From assembly GCF_900637025.1 (NCBI RefSeq), contig NZ_LR134336.1, positions 698,001-762,000 of the forward strand: a DNA stretch of 64,000 nt, written 5' to 3'. The notes beneath the pieces are model-generated. The model was not told the DNA's origin and searched no databases. It worked only from the letters and a program-made list of their open reading frames with translations. Positions 38,975 to 47,973 of this stretch are shown piece by piece (positions within the stretch are counted from its first letter, which is position 1; every line of letters begins with the position of its first letter). Both the position numbers and the translations under genes were made by a program. Source of the stretch: Streptococcus oralis ATCC 35037. GTDB taxonomy: Bacteria > Bacillota > Bacilli > Lactobacillales > Streptococcaceae.

Positions 38975-39447
38975 GAACTACAGAAAGGCAGAGTATCTGA
39001 GTTATAGTCAAACTCGGGCTAATTGTTCTGTGAAATATTTAATTTTAAAATCAAGAAAGAAAGGATGGGTAAACCGTATTTGTTGAACTGAATACGGGCG
39101 GAGAACTGTTTAAAAAAGATAAACTGTCTAGCATCTGCGATGCGTCGTCAGTTTCCTATTTTTACTTTGTTCTCTGTCGCTATCCTAAATATATAAAAAG
39201 AAAGGTAGAGTGAAGTGTTCTGATTTGAACACGAGCGGAAAACTTTTCTAAAAACATTGAAAGGTAGGGTAGTTCGGGTTTGAATTGAACTCGGACTGTT
39301 CTCTTCTATATCATAAAAATTAAGAAAGAAAGGAATTGAACCCACACTAAAAGCAGTGGGAAAAAGACAGTTGGTCTAGCGAGCATCGCTCACTGCACCC
39401 AACTCCTATTTTCCCTTCGCTTTTTGACGGGTTTGGTATCTTAAATT
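38975..39447 (+). repeat. 473-bp intergenic region with five degenerate hairpin units before deoD
   Basis: No convincing gene. Small perfect stems occur at 38999-39015 (GAGTT/AACTC), 39074-39097 (CCGTATT/AATACGG), 39215-39232 (GTGTTC/GAACAC), 39271-39291 (AGTTC/GAACT) and 39341-39360 (CCCAC/GTGGG). The first four are followed by GGGC, GCGG, GAGCGG or CGGAC, and units end in an AAGAAAGAAAGG-like tract (39053-39064, 39197-39206, 39321-39333). Two stretches (39121-39170 and 39368-39415) also resemble each other (TGTCTAGC...TCCTATTTTTAC versus GGTCTAGC...TCCTATTTTCCC). Confidence 0.55.
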
Positions 39448-40158
39448 ATGTCTATCCATATTGCTGCTAAGCAGGGTGAAATTGCTGATAAAATTCTTCT
39501 TCCTGGGGATCCTCTTCGTGCGAAATTTATTGCGGAAAACTTCCTTGAAGATGCTGTTTGTTTTAACGAAGTGCGTAACATGTTTGGTTACACTGGTACT
39601 TACAAAGGGCACCGTGTATCGGTCATGGGAACTGGGATGGGGATGCCATCCATTTCGATTTATGCGCGTGAGTTGATTGTGGACTACGGTGTGAAGAAAT
39701 TAATCCGTGTGGGAACTGCGGGTTCCTTAAACGAGGATGTCCATGTCCGTGAATTGGTCTTGGCACAAGCAGCTGCGACTAACTCAAACATCATCCGCAA
39801 TGACTGGCCTCAGTACGATTTCCCACAAATCGCTAGCTTTGATTTGCTGGACAAGGCCTACCATATTGCAAAAGAACACGGTATGACAACCCACGTTGGG
39901 AATGTTTTGTCATCTGATGTCTTTTACTCAAACTACTTTGAAAAGAATATCGAGCTTGGTAAATGGGGCGTTAAGGCTGTGGAAATGGAAGCAGCGGCTC
40001 TTTACTACTTGGCGGCCCAACACCATGTTGATGCGCTAGCTATCATGACTATTTCTGATAGTTTGGTTAATCCAGAAGAAGACACAACAGCTGAAGAACG
40101 CCAAAATACCTTCACAGATATGATGAAGGTTGGTTTGGAAACTTTGATTTCAGACTAA
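39448..40158 (+). CDS. deoD: Purine nucleoside phosphorylase DeoD-type
   Basis: A 236-residue hexameric-type [43 protein letters not shown] phosphate site, VEMEAAALY ribose site and ISDSLVNP with catalytic Asp. It cleaves adenosine and deoxynucleosides. The ATG at 39448 lacks a clear Shine-Dalgarno. The C-terminus ends LISD, while a second copy of the 3' end (41157-41212) ends LIAE, the form I know from pneumococcus. Confidence 0.97.
   Translation: MSIHIAAKQGEIADKILLPGDPLRAKFIAENFLEDAVCFNEVRNMFGYTGTYKGHRVSVMGTGMGMPSISIYARELIVDYGVKKLIRVGTAGSLNEDVHVRELVLAQAAATNSNIIRNDWPQYDFPQIASFDLLDKAYHIAKEHGMTTHVGNVLSSDVFYSNYFEKNIELGKWGVKAVEMEAAALYYLAAQHHVDALAIMTISDSLVNPEEDTTAEERQNTFTDMMKVGLETLISD
40103..40142 (+). 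repeat. Direct repeat, left copy (inside deoD 3' end)
   Basis: 40 bases of deoD coding sequence (from AAAATACC to TTGGAAAC) are repeated without mismatch at 41157-41196, 1054 bases downstream. After the repeat the two copies differ. Confidence 0.95.
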
Positions 40159-40242
40159 ACATCGTATTACTTCGAGATAAGGTTACTTCTAAGATTGATT
40201 CAAATACTTTAATCTCAAATACATAAGTAATGATAAAGGAAG

Positions 40243-40287
40243 AGTTGAAAATCAGATTGCTTGGAGCGATTGGTTTTCAACTTTTTT
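40243..40287 (+). terminator. Terminator after deoD
   Basis: GTTGAAAATCA pairs with TTGGTTTTCAAC (one G-T pair) around a long loop and runs into TTTTTT. Confidence 0.8.
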
Positions 40288-40313
40288 AGAATGTAAAATA
40301 CAAGGAGAATAGG

Positions 40314-41045
40314 ATGGATAAAATAGAACTATTACAAGACTTGATTGATAAAAGCTACAGAATAGTCTTTTTCGGAGGAGCAGGAGTGTCAACCGAGTCT
40401 AGTATCCCAGATTTTCGTAGTTCAGATGGTGTTTATAGTCATCAGTTAGGCCGTCATTTTACGGCAGAGCAACTCGTTTCTCGGACCATGTTTGAGCGCT
40501 ATCCAGAAGATTTTTTTGACTTTTATAAAAAATACCTGATTTATCCAGAAGCCAAGCCTAATGCTGCTCACACTTATCTGGCTGCTTTGGAAAAGATAGG
40601 TAAGCTAAAGGCTGTTGTGACACAAAATATCGATAGTCTTCATGAAATGGCTGGCTCCCAAAAGGTTATCAAATTGCATGGGAGTGCGGACCGTAATTAC
40701 TGCCTAGGTTGTCATCGTTTCTATGACTTAACTGCCTTTCTGGCCCTCAAGGGAACGATTCCTCACTGCTTGGACTGTGGCAAGGTGGTCAAGCCTGACG
40801 TGACCTTGTATGAAGAATCACTTGACATGGATGTTTTTAGTCAAGCTGCACAAGCTATTCGGCAAGCAGACTTGCTGATTATTGGTGGGACTTCCTTGGT
40901 TGTTTATCCTGCAGCTAGCCTAGTAAACTATTTTTCTGGGACAAATCTGGTCGTTATCAATAAAACCAGTATTCCACAAGACAGCCAAGCTACATTGGTC
41001 ATTGAAGGCAAGATTGGGGAAGTTTTTTCGAAATTGAGACAATAA
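40314..41045 (+). CDS. Sirtuin, NAD-dependent protein deacylase (Sir2/CobB)
   Basis: A 243-residue sirtuin: GGAGVSTESSIPDFRS NAD loop, TQNIDSLHE, catalytic His in KLHGSADRNYC, a zinc knuckle CLGC...CLDCG and GTSLVVYPA. It removes acyl groups from lysine using NAD, releasing nicotinamide and O-acetyl-ADP-ribose. It is probably its own unit (AAGGAG at 40301-40306) and sits inside a segment flanked by a duplicated deoD end, so it is likely a recent insertion. Confidence 0.93.
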   Translation: MDKIELLQDLIDKSYRIVFFGGAGVSTESSIPDFRSSDGVYSHQLGRHFTAEQLVSRTMFERYPEDFFDFYKKYLIYPEAKPNAAHTYLAALEKIGKLKAVVTQNIDSLHEMAGSQKVIKLHGSADRNYCLGCHRFYDLTAFLALKGTIPHCLDCGKVVKPDVTLYEESLDMDVFSQAAQAIRQADLLIIGGTSLVVYPAASLVNYFSGTNLVVINKTSIPQDSQATLVIEGKIGEVFSKLRQ

Positions 41046-41156
41046 AAAAATTTTAGAAGATAGTAACAAAACCTTGTTACTTGAAAGAGGAAGATATTTC
41101 AGTTTTTGATCACTATCTCACTCATTGAGACTTGTTACAAACTAGCTGAGAAAATC

Positions 41157-41196
41157 AAAATACCTTCACAGATATGATGAAGGTTGGTTTGGAAAC
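41157..41196 (+). repeat. Direct repeat, right copy
   Basis: Matches 40103-40142 over 40 bases. The bases just upstream (AGCTGAGAAAATC versus AGCTGAAGAACGCC) retain weaker similarity, so the remnant may extend slightly to the left. Confidence 0.95.
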
Positions 41197-41212
41197 CTTA
41201 ATTGCAGAGTAA
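41157..41212 (+). pseudogene. 3' remnant of deoD
   Basis: Translates to the last 18 residues of DeoD in frame ([18 protein letters not shown]) and a TAA stop, without any start or upstream body. It is the truncated end of a second deoD, left next to the pavA terminator. Confidence 0.9.
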
Positions 41213-41222
41213 AATGTAAAAG

Positions 41223-41256
41223 AAAATCCTGATTTCAATTGAAATCAGGATTTTTT
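41223..41256. terminator. Bidirectional terminator overlapping the pavA stop codon
   Basis: AAAATCCTGATTTCAATT is followed by its perfect complement ending in TTTTTT. The pavA stop (minus strand TGA at 41247-41245) lies in the stem. The remnant deoD stop is 10 bases to the left, so this was probably the original deoD terminator. Confidence 0.9.
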
Positions 41257-42900
41257 CATAGATGCGATTTTTTCTGGGTCTGGTGTAACGCGGAGGGTCT
41301 TTTGTCCTGTGTAGGTTACAAAGCCAGGTTTGCCACCAGTTGGTTTATTGAGTTTCTTGACTTCAATCATATCCACTTGCACGAGATTTGACAAGCGACC
41401 TTTGGAGAAGTAGGCAGCTAATTCAGCCGCATCTGTCTTGACTTCGTCAGAAGGATTGAGATTTCCTGAGATGACGACGTGGCTTCCAGGGATGTCCTTG
41501 GCATGGAACCAGAGTTCTTCCTTGCGGGCCATTTTAAAGGTCAATTCCTCATTTTGCAGGTTGTTTCGTCCGACATAGATGATGGTCTTGCCATCGCTCG
41601 CCAGATACTGTTCTGGTTTTTTGCGTTTCTGAATTTTCTCGCGTTGGCGTCTTCTAATAAAGCCAGTTTGGATCAATTCTTCACGGATTTCAGCGATTTC
41701 CTCCAGCCCAGCTTGATTGAGAACAGTCTCGACACTTTCTAGATAAAGAATGGTAGCCTTGGTTTCTTCGATCAGTTCAGTCAGGTATTTGACTGCTTCT
41801 TTGAGTTTCTGGTAACGCTTAAAATAGCGTTGGGCATTCTGACTGGGAGTCAAGGCCTTATCAAGCGCAATGGTGATAGGTTGATTGGTGTAGTAGTTGT
41901 CCAAGGTAACCTGATCTTGGTCATTAGGCACTTGGTGGAGGAAGGTTGTCAACAATTCCCCTTTTTGGCGAAATTCCTCAGCATTGTCTGTTGCCAGTAA
42001 TTCTTTTTCTTGTTTTTTCAGCTTATGTCGATTTTTCTGAAGTTCATTTTCAACACGTCGAATCAGTTCGCTGGCTTGCTGTTTGACACGGTCGCGTTCA
42101 GCCTTGTCCTTATAGTAGGTGTCCAGCAAGTCAGAAAGGCTGGCAAAAGGCTCTCCCACCTGATTTACAAAAGGAACTGGGCTGAAGGAAGTCTCTGTTA
42201 AGCATGGCTTGGTTTCTTGACTGAAAAAGTTTCGGAAAGTAGACAGTTTATCACTGACAAGAATGTTTTCCAATTCATTTGCCGTATCACGTCCCAGACC
42301 TTGAAAGAGACTTTGAAGATTTTTTGCAGTTAGTTCTTGGGTTTGCAGAATTTCAAAGAGTTTTCCATCCTTGACAGTAAAAGGATTGAGAGACTCGGTG
42401 CTTGGTGGAGCGAGATAGGTCGATCCGGGGAGCAAGGTGCGGTAGCTATTTTGTGAAAAGCCAACGTGTTTAATAACTTCGAGGATTCTATGGCTGCTTT
42501 TATCCACGAGGAGAATATTACTGTGTTTGCCCATGATTTCGATAATCAAGGTAGCCTGAATATGGTCCCCAATCTCATTTTTATTGGAAACTGTAATTTC
42601 CACAATACGGTCATTTTCGATTTGCTCGATCGACTCAATCAGGGCACCCTGCAAATACTTTCTCAAAACCATGATAAAAGTGGAAGGTTGGGCTGGATTT
42701 TCAAAGGTTGTTTGGGTCAGCTGGATGCGACCAAAAACGGGATGAGCAGAGAGGAGCAGGCGATGGCTTTGGCGATTGCTGCGGATTTGCAAGACCAACT
42801 CTTGTTCAAAAGGTTGATTGATTTTCTGGATGCGACCATTGACCAACTCTCTTCGCAATTCCTCAACCATATGGTGTAAAAAAAATCCGTCAAATGACAT
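41245..42900 (-). CDS. pavA: Rqc2/RqcH homologue, fibronectin-binding PavA
   Basis: 551 residues from the minus-strand ATG at 42900, with AAGGAGAG upstream; an in-frame ATG nine codons earlier would start over the ribosome site. NFACT-N domain (SFDGFFLHHMVEELRREL), a long coiled coil at about 270-430, and NFACT-R (ELWFHAKDIPGSHVVIS). Known as PavA, an adhesion/virulence factor; bacterial homologues (RqcH) add poly-Ala tails on stalled 50S subunits. The promoter is TATAAT (minus strand, 42931-42936). Confidence 0.96.
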   Translation of the reverse strand: MSFDGFFLHHMVEELRRELVNGRIQKINQPFEQELVLQIRSNRQSHRLLLSAHPVFGRIQLTQTTFENPAQPSTFIMVLRKYLQGALIESIEQIENDRIVEITVSNKNEIGDHIQATLIIEIMGKHSNILLVDKSSHRILEVIKHVGFSQNSYRTLLPGSTYLAPPSTESLNPFTVKDGKLFEILQTQELTAKNLQSLFQGLGRDTANELENILVSDKLSTFRNFFSQETKPCLTETSFSPVPFVNQVGEPFASLSDLLDTYYKDKAERDRVKQQASELIRRVENELQKNRHKLKKQEKELLATDNAEEFRQKGELLTTFLHQVPNDQDQVTLDNYYTNQPITIALDKALTPSQNAQRYFKRYQKLKEAVKYLTELIEETKATILYLESVETVLNQAGLEEIAEIREELIQTGFIRRRQREKIQKRKKPEQYLASDGKTIIYVGRNNLQNEELTFKMARKEELWFHAKDIPGSHVVISGNLNPSDEVKTDAAELAAYFSKGRLSNLVQVDMIEVKKLNKPTGGKPGFVTYTGQKTLRVTPDPEKIASMKKS

Positions 42901-42969
42901 CGTTCTCTCCTTGTGATTGTATTCCATAGTATTATATCAAAAAGGTAGAATAAAATCATGGAAATGTGG

Positions 42970-42975
42970 TATAAT
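42970..42975 (+). promoter_or_regulatory. Extended -10 upstream of ybeY
   Basis: TGG-TATAAT, 29 bases before the ybeY ATG, divergent from the pavA promoter. It probably drives the ybeY-dgkA-era-mutM-coaE-pmrA-rpmG string. Confidence 0.65.
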
Positions 42976-43004
42976 AAAGCCAAGTAAAGAGAATCGAGAA
43001 GTAC

Positions 43005-43502
43005 ATGTATATTGAAATGGTAGATGAAACTGGTCAAGTTTCACAAGAAATATTGCAACAAACCCAAGAAATTTTGGAATTTGCAGCCCAAAAAATAGGA
43101 AAAGAAGACAAGGAGATGGCAGTTACTTTTGTGACCAACGAGCGTAGCCACGAACTCAACCTCGAGTACCGTGATACGGATCGTCCGACAGATGTCATCA
43201 GCCTTGAGTATAAACCAGAGTTGGACATTGCCTTTGATGAAGAAGATTTGCTTGAAAATCCTGAATTAGCAGAAATGATGTCCGAGTTTGATGCCTATAT
43301 TGGGGAACTGTTCATCTCTATTGATAAAGCGCATGAGCAGGCTGAGGAATATGGCCACAGCTTTGAGCGTGAGATGGGCTTCTTGGCAGTACACGGCTTT
43401 TTACACATTAACGGCTACGATCACTACACTCCGGAAGAAGAAGCGGAGATGTTCGGTTTACAAGAAGAAATTTTGACAGCCTATGGACTCACAAGACAAT
43501 AA
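43005..43502 (+). CDS. ybeY: Endoribonuclease YbeY
   Basis: A 165-residue metal-dependent RNase. [14 protein letters not shown], then [22 protein letters not shown], which carries the H-x3-H-x5-H zinc site. It acts in 16S rRNA 3'-end maturation and ribosome quality control. Its last 20 bases overlap dgkA, and era follows, the usual gene order. Confidence 0.97.
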   Translation: MYIEMVDETGQVSQEILQQTQEILEFAAQKIGKEDKEMAVTFVTNERSHELNLEYRDTDRPTDVISLEYKPELDIAFDEEDLLENPELAEMMSEFDAYIGELFISIDKAHEQAEEYGHSFEREMGFLAVHGFLHINGYDHYTPEEEAEMFGLQEEILTAYGLTRQ

Positions 43503-43878
43503 ACGAAAATGGAAAAATCGTGACCTGGTATCTAGTTTAGAATTTGCTCTTACAGGAATTCTGACTGCTTTCAAGGAAGAACGCAATATGCGAAAACATG
43601 CAGTGACGGCTCTAGTAGTCATCCTTGCAGGTTTTGTTTTTCAGGTGTCACGAATTGAATGGCTCTTTCTCCTAATGAGCATTTTCTTGGTAGTAGCCTT
43701 TGAGATTATTAACTCTGCTATTGAAAATGTGGTGGATCTAGCCAGTCACTATCACTTTTCTATGTTGGCAAAGAAAGCCAAGGACATGGCAGCAGGAGCC
43801 GTGCTAGTTGTCTCTCTTTTTGCTGCAGTGACAGGTGCACTTATCTTTCTCCCACGCATTTGGGATATACTATTTTAA
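43483..43878 (+). CDS. dgkA: Undecaprenol/diacylglycerol kinase
   Basis: A 131-residue protein with three membrane helices. [24 protein letters not shown] and [16 protein letters not shown] hold the conserved Glu and Asn residues of DgkA. Gram-positive members phosphorylate undecaprenol for cell wall lipid carrier recycling. The ATG lies inside ybeY, showing coupling. Confidence 0.95.
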   Translation: MDSQDNKRKWKNRDLVSSLEFALTGILTAFKEERNMRKHAVTALVVILAGFVFQVSRIEWLFLLMSIFLVVAFEIINSAIENVVDLASHYHFSMLAKKAKDMAAGAVLVVSLFAAVTGALIFLPRIWDILF

Positions 43879-43894
43879 ACACTAAGAGGAAATT

Positions 43895-44794
43895 ATGACA
43901 TTTAAATCAGGCTTTGTAGCTATTTTGGGACGTCCCAATGTCGGGAAGTCAACCTTTTTGAATCACGTCATGGGGCAAAAGATTGCCATTATGAGTGACA
44001 AGGCGCAAACAACGCGCAATAAAATCATGGGGATTTACACCACGGATAAGGAGCAAATCGTCTTTATCGATACACCGGGGATTCACAAGCCCAAAACAGC
44101 TCTTGGAGATTTCATGGTGGAATCAGCTTACAGCACCCTTCGTGAAGTGGATACTGTTCTATTCATGGTACCAGCTGATGAGCCACGTGGTAAGGGTGAC
44201 GACATGATTATCGATCGTCTCAAGGCTGCCAAGGTTCCTGTGATTCTGGTGGTCAATAAGATTGACAAGGTCCACCCAGACCAGCTTTTGGCTCAGATTG
44301 ATGATTTCCGAAATCAGATGGACTTCAAGGAAATTGTTCCTATCTCAGCCCTTCAGGGAAATAACGTTTCTCGACTAATCGATATTTTGAGTGAAAATCT
44401 AGAGGAAGGTTTCCAGTATTTCCCAGCTGATCAAATCACAGATCATCCTGAGCGTTTCTTGGTTTCTGAAATGATTCGTGAGAAAGTCTTGCACCTAACT
44501 CGAGAAGAGATTCCTCACTCAGTTGCAGTGGTAGTTGACTCCATGAAGCGTGATGAAGAGACAGACAAGGTTCATATCCGTGCAACCATCATGGTCGAGC
44601 GTGATAGCCAAAAGGGCATCATCATCGGAAAAGGTGGCGCTATGCTCAAGAAAATAGGGACCATGGCCCGTCGTGATATCGAACTCATGCTAGGGGACAA
44701 GGTTTTCCTAGAAACTTGGGTCAAGGTCAAGAAAAACTGGCGAGATAAAAAGCTAGATTTGGCTGATTTTGGCTATAATGAGAAAGAATACTAA
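43895..44794 (+). CDS. era: GTPase Era
   Basis: A 299-residue protein: G1 GRPNVGKS, G3 DTPGIH, G4 NKID, G5 SALQG, and a C-terminal KH domain with [15 protein letters not shown] that binds the 16S rRNA 3' end. A ribosome assembly GTPase. AAGAGGAAATT ribosome site. Confidence 0.98.
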   Translation: MTFKSGFVAILGRPNVGKSTFLNHVMGQKIAIMSDKAQTTRNKIMGIYTTDKEQIVFIDTPGIHKPKTALGDFMVESAYSTLREVDTVLFMVPADEPRGKGDDMIIDRLKAAKVPVILVVNKIDKVHPDQLLAQIDDFRNQMDFKEIVPISALQGNNVSRLIDILSENLEEGFQYFPADQITDHPERFLVSEMIREKVLHLTREEIPHSVAVVVDSMKRDEETDKVHIRATIMVERDSQKGIIIGKGGAMLKKIGTMARRDIELMLGDKVFLETWVKVKKNWRDKKLDLADFGYNEKEY

Positions 44795-44842
44795 GTAGAG
44801 GTGGGCGCATGCCTGCTTCTTGTTTTTACAGAAGGAGGAGTT

Positions 44843-45667
44843 ATGCCTGAATTACCTGAGGTTGAAACCGTTCGCCGTGGCTTAGAGAAATTAATTTTGG
44901 GAAAGAAGATTTCGAGTGTAGAGATTACTTATCCTAAGATGATCAAGACAGATTTGGACGAGTTTCAAAAGGAAGTGTCTGGCCAAGTAATTGAGTCTAT
45001 GGGACGCCGTGGCAAGTATCTGCTTTTCTACCTGACAGATAAGGTCTTGATTTCCCATCTGCGAATGGAAGGCAAGTATTTTTATTATCCAGACCAGGTT
45101 CCTGAACGCAAGCATGCCCATGTTTTCATTCGGTTTGAAGATGGAGGAACGCTTGTTTATGAGGATGTACGCAAGTTTGGTACCATGGAACTATTGGTGC
45201 ATGAACTTTTGGATGCCTACTTTGTTTCTAAAAAATTAGGACCTGAGCCAAGAGATCAGGACTTTGATTTGCAGTCCTTCCAAGCTGCCCTAGCCAAATC
45301 TAAAAAGCCTATCAAATCCCACCTCCTAGACCAAACCTTGGTAGCTGGCCTTGGCAATATCTATGTGGATGAGGTCCTCTGGCGAGCACAGGTCCATCCA
45401 GCAAGACCTTCGCAGACTTTGACGGCAGAAGAAGCGTTAGCCATCCATGACCAGACCATTGCTGTTTTGGGACAGGCAGTCGAAAAGGGCGGTTCCACCA
45501 TTCGGACCTATACCAATGCCTTTGGGGAAGACGGAACCATGCAGGACTTCCATCAGGTCTATGATAAGACTGGACAAGCATGTTCGCGCTGTGGGACAGT
45601 GATTGAGAAATTCCAACTCGGTGGACGAGGAACTCATTTTTGTCCTCAGTGTCAAAGGAGGGACTGA
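44843..45667 (+). CDS. mutM: Formamidopyrimidine-DNA glycosylase
   Basis: 274 residues from ATG 44843 after GGAGGAG; the longer frame from 44801 has no matching homology. [13 protein letters not shown] gives the catalytic Pro2-Glu3, [10 protein letters not shown] is the H2TH region, and the C-terminal zinc finger has CSRC...CPQCQ. It removes 8-oxoG from DNA. Overlaps coaE by one base. Confidence 0.97.
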   Translation: MPELPEVETVRRGLEKLILGKKISSVEITYPKMIKTDLDEFQKEVSGQVIESMGRRGKYLLFYLTDKVLISHLRMEGKYFYYPDQVPERKHAHVFIRFEDGGTLVYEDVRKFGTMELLVHELLDAYFVSKKLGPEPRDQDFDLQSFQAALAKSKKPIKSHLLDQTLVAGLGNIYVDEVLWRAQVHPARPSQTLTAEEALAIHDQTIAVLGQAVEKGGSTIRTYTNAFGEDGTMQDFHQVYDKTGQACSRCGTVIEKFQLGGRGTHFCPQCQRRD

Positions 45668-46272
45668 TGGGGAAAATCATTGGAATCACAGGAGGAATTG
45701 CTTCTGGTAAGTCAACTGTGACAAATTTCCTAAGAGAGAAAGGCTTTCAAGTGGTCGATGCTGACTCAGTCGTCCACCAGCTACAAAAACCTGGTGGTCG
45801 TCTTTATCAGCTCTTAGTTCACCACTTTGGGCAGGAAATCATCCTTGAAAATGGAGAACTCAATCGCCCTCTCCTGGCTAATCTCATCTTCTCAAATCCT
45901 GAGGAGCGAGAATGGTCTAAACAAACCCAAGGAGAGATTATTCGTGAGGAATTGGCTGCACTGAGAGACCAGTTGGCTCAGACAGAAGCGATTTTTTTCA
46001 TGGATATTCCCCTACTTTTTGAACAGGACTACAGTGCTTGGTTTGATGAAACTTGGCTGGTCTATGTGGACCGAGATGTTCAGGTGGAACGTTTCATGAA
46101 ACGAAATCAACTTTCTAAGGAAGTAGCAGAGTCGCGTTTGGCCGCCCAATGGTCTTTAGAGAAAAAGAAAGATTTGGCCAGTCATGTTCTAGACAACAAT
46201 GGCAGTCGTGATCAGCTTGTGACTCAAGTAGTGAAGTTACTTGAAGGAGGCGATAGCTGTGCAAGAGATTAG
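45667..46272 (+). CDS. coaE: Dephospho-CoA kinase
   Basis: 201 residues from ATG 45667, which shares its A with the mutM stop; GGAGG lies at 45657-45661. The P-loop is GITGGIASGKST, and DIPLLFE is the family motif. Last step of CoA synthesis. The end overlaps pmrA by 14 bases. Confidence 0.96.
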   Translation: MGKIIGITGGIASGKSTVTNFLREKGFQVVDADSVVHQLQKPGGRLYQLLVHHFGQEIILENGELNRPLLANLIFSNPEEREWSKQTQGEIIREELAALRDQLAQTEAIFFMDIPLLFEQDYSAWFDETWLVYVDRDVQVERFMKRNQLSKEVAESRLAAQWSLEKKKDLASHVLDNNGSRDQLVTQVVKLLEGGDSCARD

Positions 46273-47458
46273 TTGGAAAGAGAATCTTCGTGTCGCCTGG
46301 TTCGGTAGTTTTCTAACGGGCGCCAGCATTTCCTTGGTCGTTCCTTTCATGCCTATCTTTGTAGAACAGTTGGGAATTGAAGGGGACCAAGTTGCTTTTT
46401 ATGCTGGATTAGCCATCTCAGTTTCGGCTGTTTCAGCAGCTCTAGTTTCTCCTATCTGGGGTATTCTTGCTGACAAATATGGTCGAAAACCCATGATGAT
46501 TCGAGCAGGTCTTGCCATGACCATCACTATGGGAGGTTTGGCCTTCGTGCCAAATATCTATTGGCTACTCTTTCTGCGCTTGCTCAATGGTGTATTTACT
46601 GGTTTTGTCCCCAATGCAACGGCCTTGATTGCTAGTCAGGTACCTAAAGATAAGTCTGGAGCGGCTCTAGGGACTCTATCTACAGGTGTAGTTGCGGGAA
46701 CACTGACGGGCCCCTTTGTTGGAGGCTTTATTGCTGAAATTTTTGGCATTCGTAATGTTTTTTTATTGGTAGGCGCTTTCTTATTTTTAGCTGCAATCCT
46801 AACCATTTTCTTTATCAAGGAAGATTTTCAGCCAGTGGCTAAGGAGAAGGCTATCCCAACGAAAGAAGTATTTTCTGCTTTCAAGTATCCTAGGCTCTTA
46901 GTAAACCTATTTTTGACGAGCTTTGTCATTCAATTTTCAGCTCAATCAATTGGCCCCATTCTAGCTCTCTATGTGCGGGACTTAGGGCAGACTGAGAATC
47001 TCCTCTTTGTATCAGGATTGATTGTATCCAGCATGGGATTTTCTAGCATGATGAGTGCTGGAATTCTAGGAAAACTTGGCGATAAGGTTGGGAATCATAG
47101 ATTGTTAGTTGTGGCGCAGATTTATTCCGTCATCATTTACATACTTTGTGCTCATGCAACCAGCCCCCTTCAACTTGGCTTGTATCGTTTTCTCTTTGGT
47201 TTGGGAACGGGAGCTCTCATACCGGGGGTTAATGCCCTTCTTAGCAAATTGACTCCAAAATCAGGTATTTCAAGGATTTTCGCCTTCAACCAAGTCTTTT
47301 TTTACCTCGGTGGAGTGATTGGACCTATGGCGGGATCCGCAGTTGCAGGATATTTGGGCTACCATGCTGTCTTTTATGCGACAGCAGCCTGTGTGGCTTT
47401 CAGTTGTTTATGTAACTTAGTGCAATTTAGATCATTATTAAAAGTAAAGGAAATCTAG
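46259..47458 (+). CDS. pmrA: MFS multidrug efflux protein PmrA
   Basis: 399 residues from GTG 46259, with GAAGGAGG at 46243-46250. The upstream in-frame TTG at 46241 is itself inside the Shine-Dalgarno. Twelve membrane helices; the MFS loop [11 protein letters not shown] and motif C-like [11 protein letters not shown] are present. The pneumococcal homologue exports fluoroquinolones and dyes. The N-terminus is more divergent from the pneumococcal protein than neighbouring genes, as I remember it. Confidence 0.92.
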   Translation: MQEISWKENLRVAWFGSFLTGASISLVVPFMPIFVEQLGIEGDQVAFYAGLAISVSAVSAALVSPIWGILADKYGRKPMMIRAGLAMTITMGGLAFVPNIYWLLFLRLLNGVFTGFVPNATALIASQVPKDKSGAALGTLSTGVVAGTLTGPFVGGFIAEIFGIRNVFLLVGAFLFLAAILTIFFIKEDFQPVAKEKAIPTKEVFSAFKYPRLLVNLFLTSFVIQFSAQSIGPILALYVRDLGQTENLLFVSGLIVSSMGFSSMMSAGILGKLGDKVGNHRLLVVAQIYSVIIYILCAHATSPLQLGLYRFLFGLGTGALIPGVNALLSKLTPKSGISRIFAFNQVFFYLGGVIGPMAGSAVAGYLGYHAVFYATAACVAFSCLCNLVQFRSLLKVKEI

Positions 47459-47607
47459 TGCGAGTAAAAATCAATCTCAAGTGCTCCTCTTGTGGCAGCA
47501 TGAATTATCTAACCAGTAAGAACTCCAAAACCCATCCAGACAAGATTGAGGTGTTAAAATATTGTCCAAAGGAAAGAAAAGTAACTTTACATCTTGAATC
47601 TAAGTAG
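47458..47607 (+). CDS. rpmG: 50S ribosomal protein L33 (bL33), GTG start
   Basis: A small gene of 49 residues starting at GTG 47458, overlapping the pmrA TAG by one base, with AAAGGAAA upstream. [21 protein letters not shown] and [10 protein letters not shown] identify bL33. It has the first Cys pair (CSSC) and one Cys of the second pair (YCPKE); the fourth zinc ligand is Glu. Streptococci often carry several L33 paralogues, so this is probably the divergent copy. Confidence 0.9.
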   Translation: MRVKINLKCSSCGSMNYLTSKNSKTHPDKIEVLKYCPKERKVTLHLESK

Positions 47608-47646
47608 AATTTATGGTAAAATAATAGGGATTTTAAGGAGTTTGAT

Positions 47647-47880
47647 ATGTATAACCTATTATTAACCATTTTATTAGTATTATCTGTTGTGATTGTGATT
47701 GCGATTTTCATGCAACCAACTAAGAACCAATCCAGCAATGTATTTGATGCCAGCTCAGGTGATTTGTTTGAACGTAGTAAAGCGCGTGGTTTTGAAGCTG
47801 TGATGCAACGTTTGACAGGTATTTTAGTCTTTTTCTGGCTAGCCATTGCCTTAGCATTGACGGTATTATCAAGTAGATAA
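47647..47880 (+). CDS. secG: Preprotein translocase subunit SecG
   Basis: A 77-residue protein with two membrane helices (about 2-22 and 52-74) and MQPTKNQSSN between them; the shape and length are typical of SecG. TAAGGAG ribosome site, with TGG-TAAAAT as an extended -10 upstream. It precedes rnr, as in other Firmicutes. Confidence 0.92.
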   Translation: MYNLLLTILLVLSVVIVIAIFMQPTKNQSSNVFDASSGDLFERSKARGFEAVMQRLTGILVFFWLAIALALTVLSSR

Positions 47881-47886
47881 GAAATG

Positions 47887-47919
47887 GGCGAGACTAGGTC
47901 TTAGCCTATTTTTATTTTT
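47887..47919 (+). terminator. Weak terminator between secG and rnr
   Basis: GGCGAGAC pairs imperfectly with GTCTTAGCC, followed by TATTTTTATTTTT. Probably partial, allowing some read-through. Confidence 0.55.
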
Positions 47920-47973
47920 AACGACACTTACAAAGTTATCAATCAAAAAAATATAAAAATCTAGAAAGAAAAC

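Noticed and set aside
39148..39345. Minus-strand 65-codon frame in the deoD upstream region
   Set aside because: Low-complexity translation, no ribosome site, and it runs through the hairpin modules.
42010..42879. Plus-strand frames opposite pavA
   Set aside because: Antisense shadows of the RqcH coding sequence with no start signals.
46241..46258. TTG start for pmrA
   Set aside because: The codon overlaps the GAAGGAGG ribosome site of the GTG at 46259.
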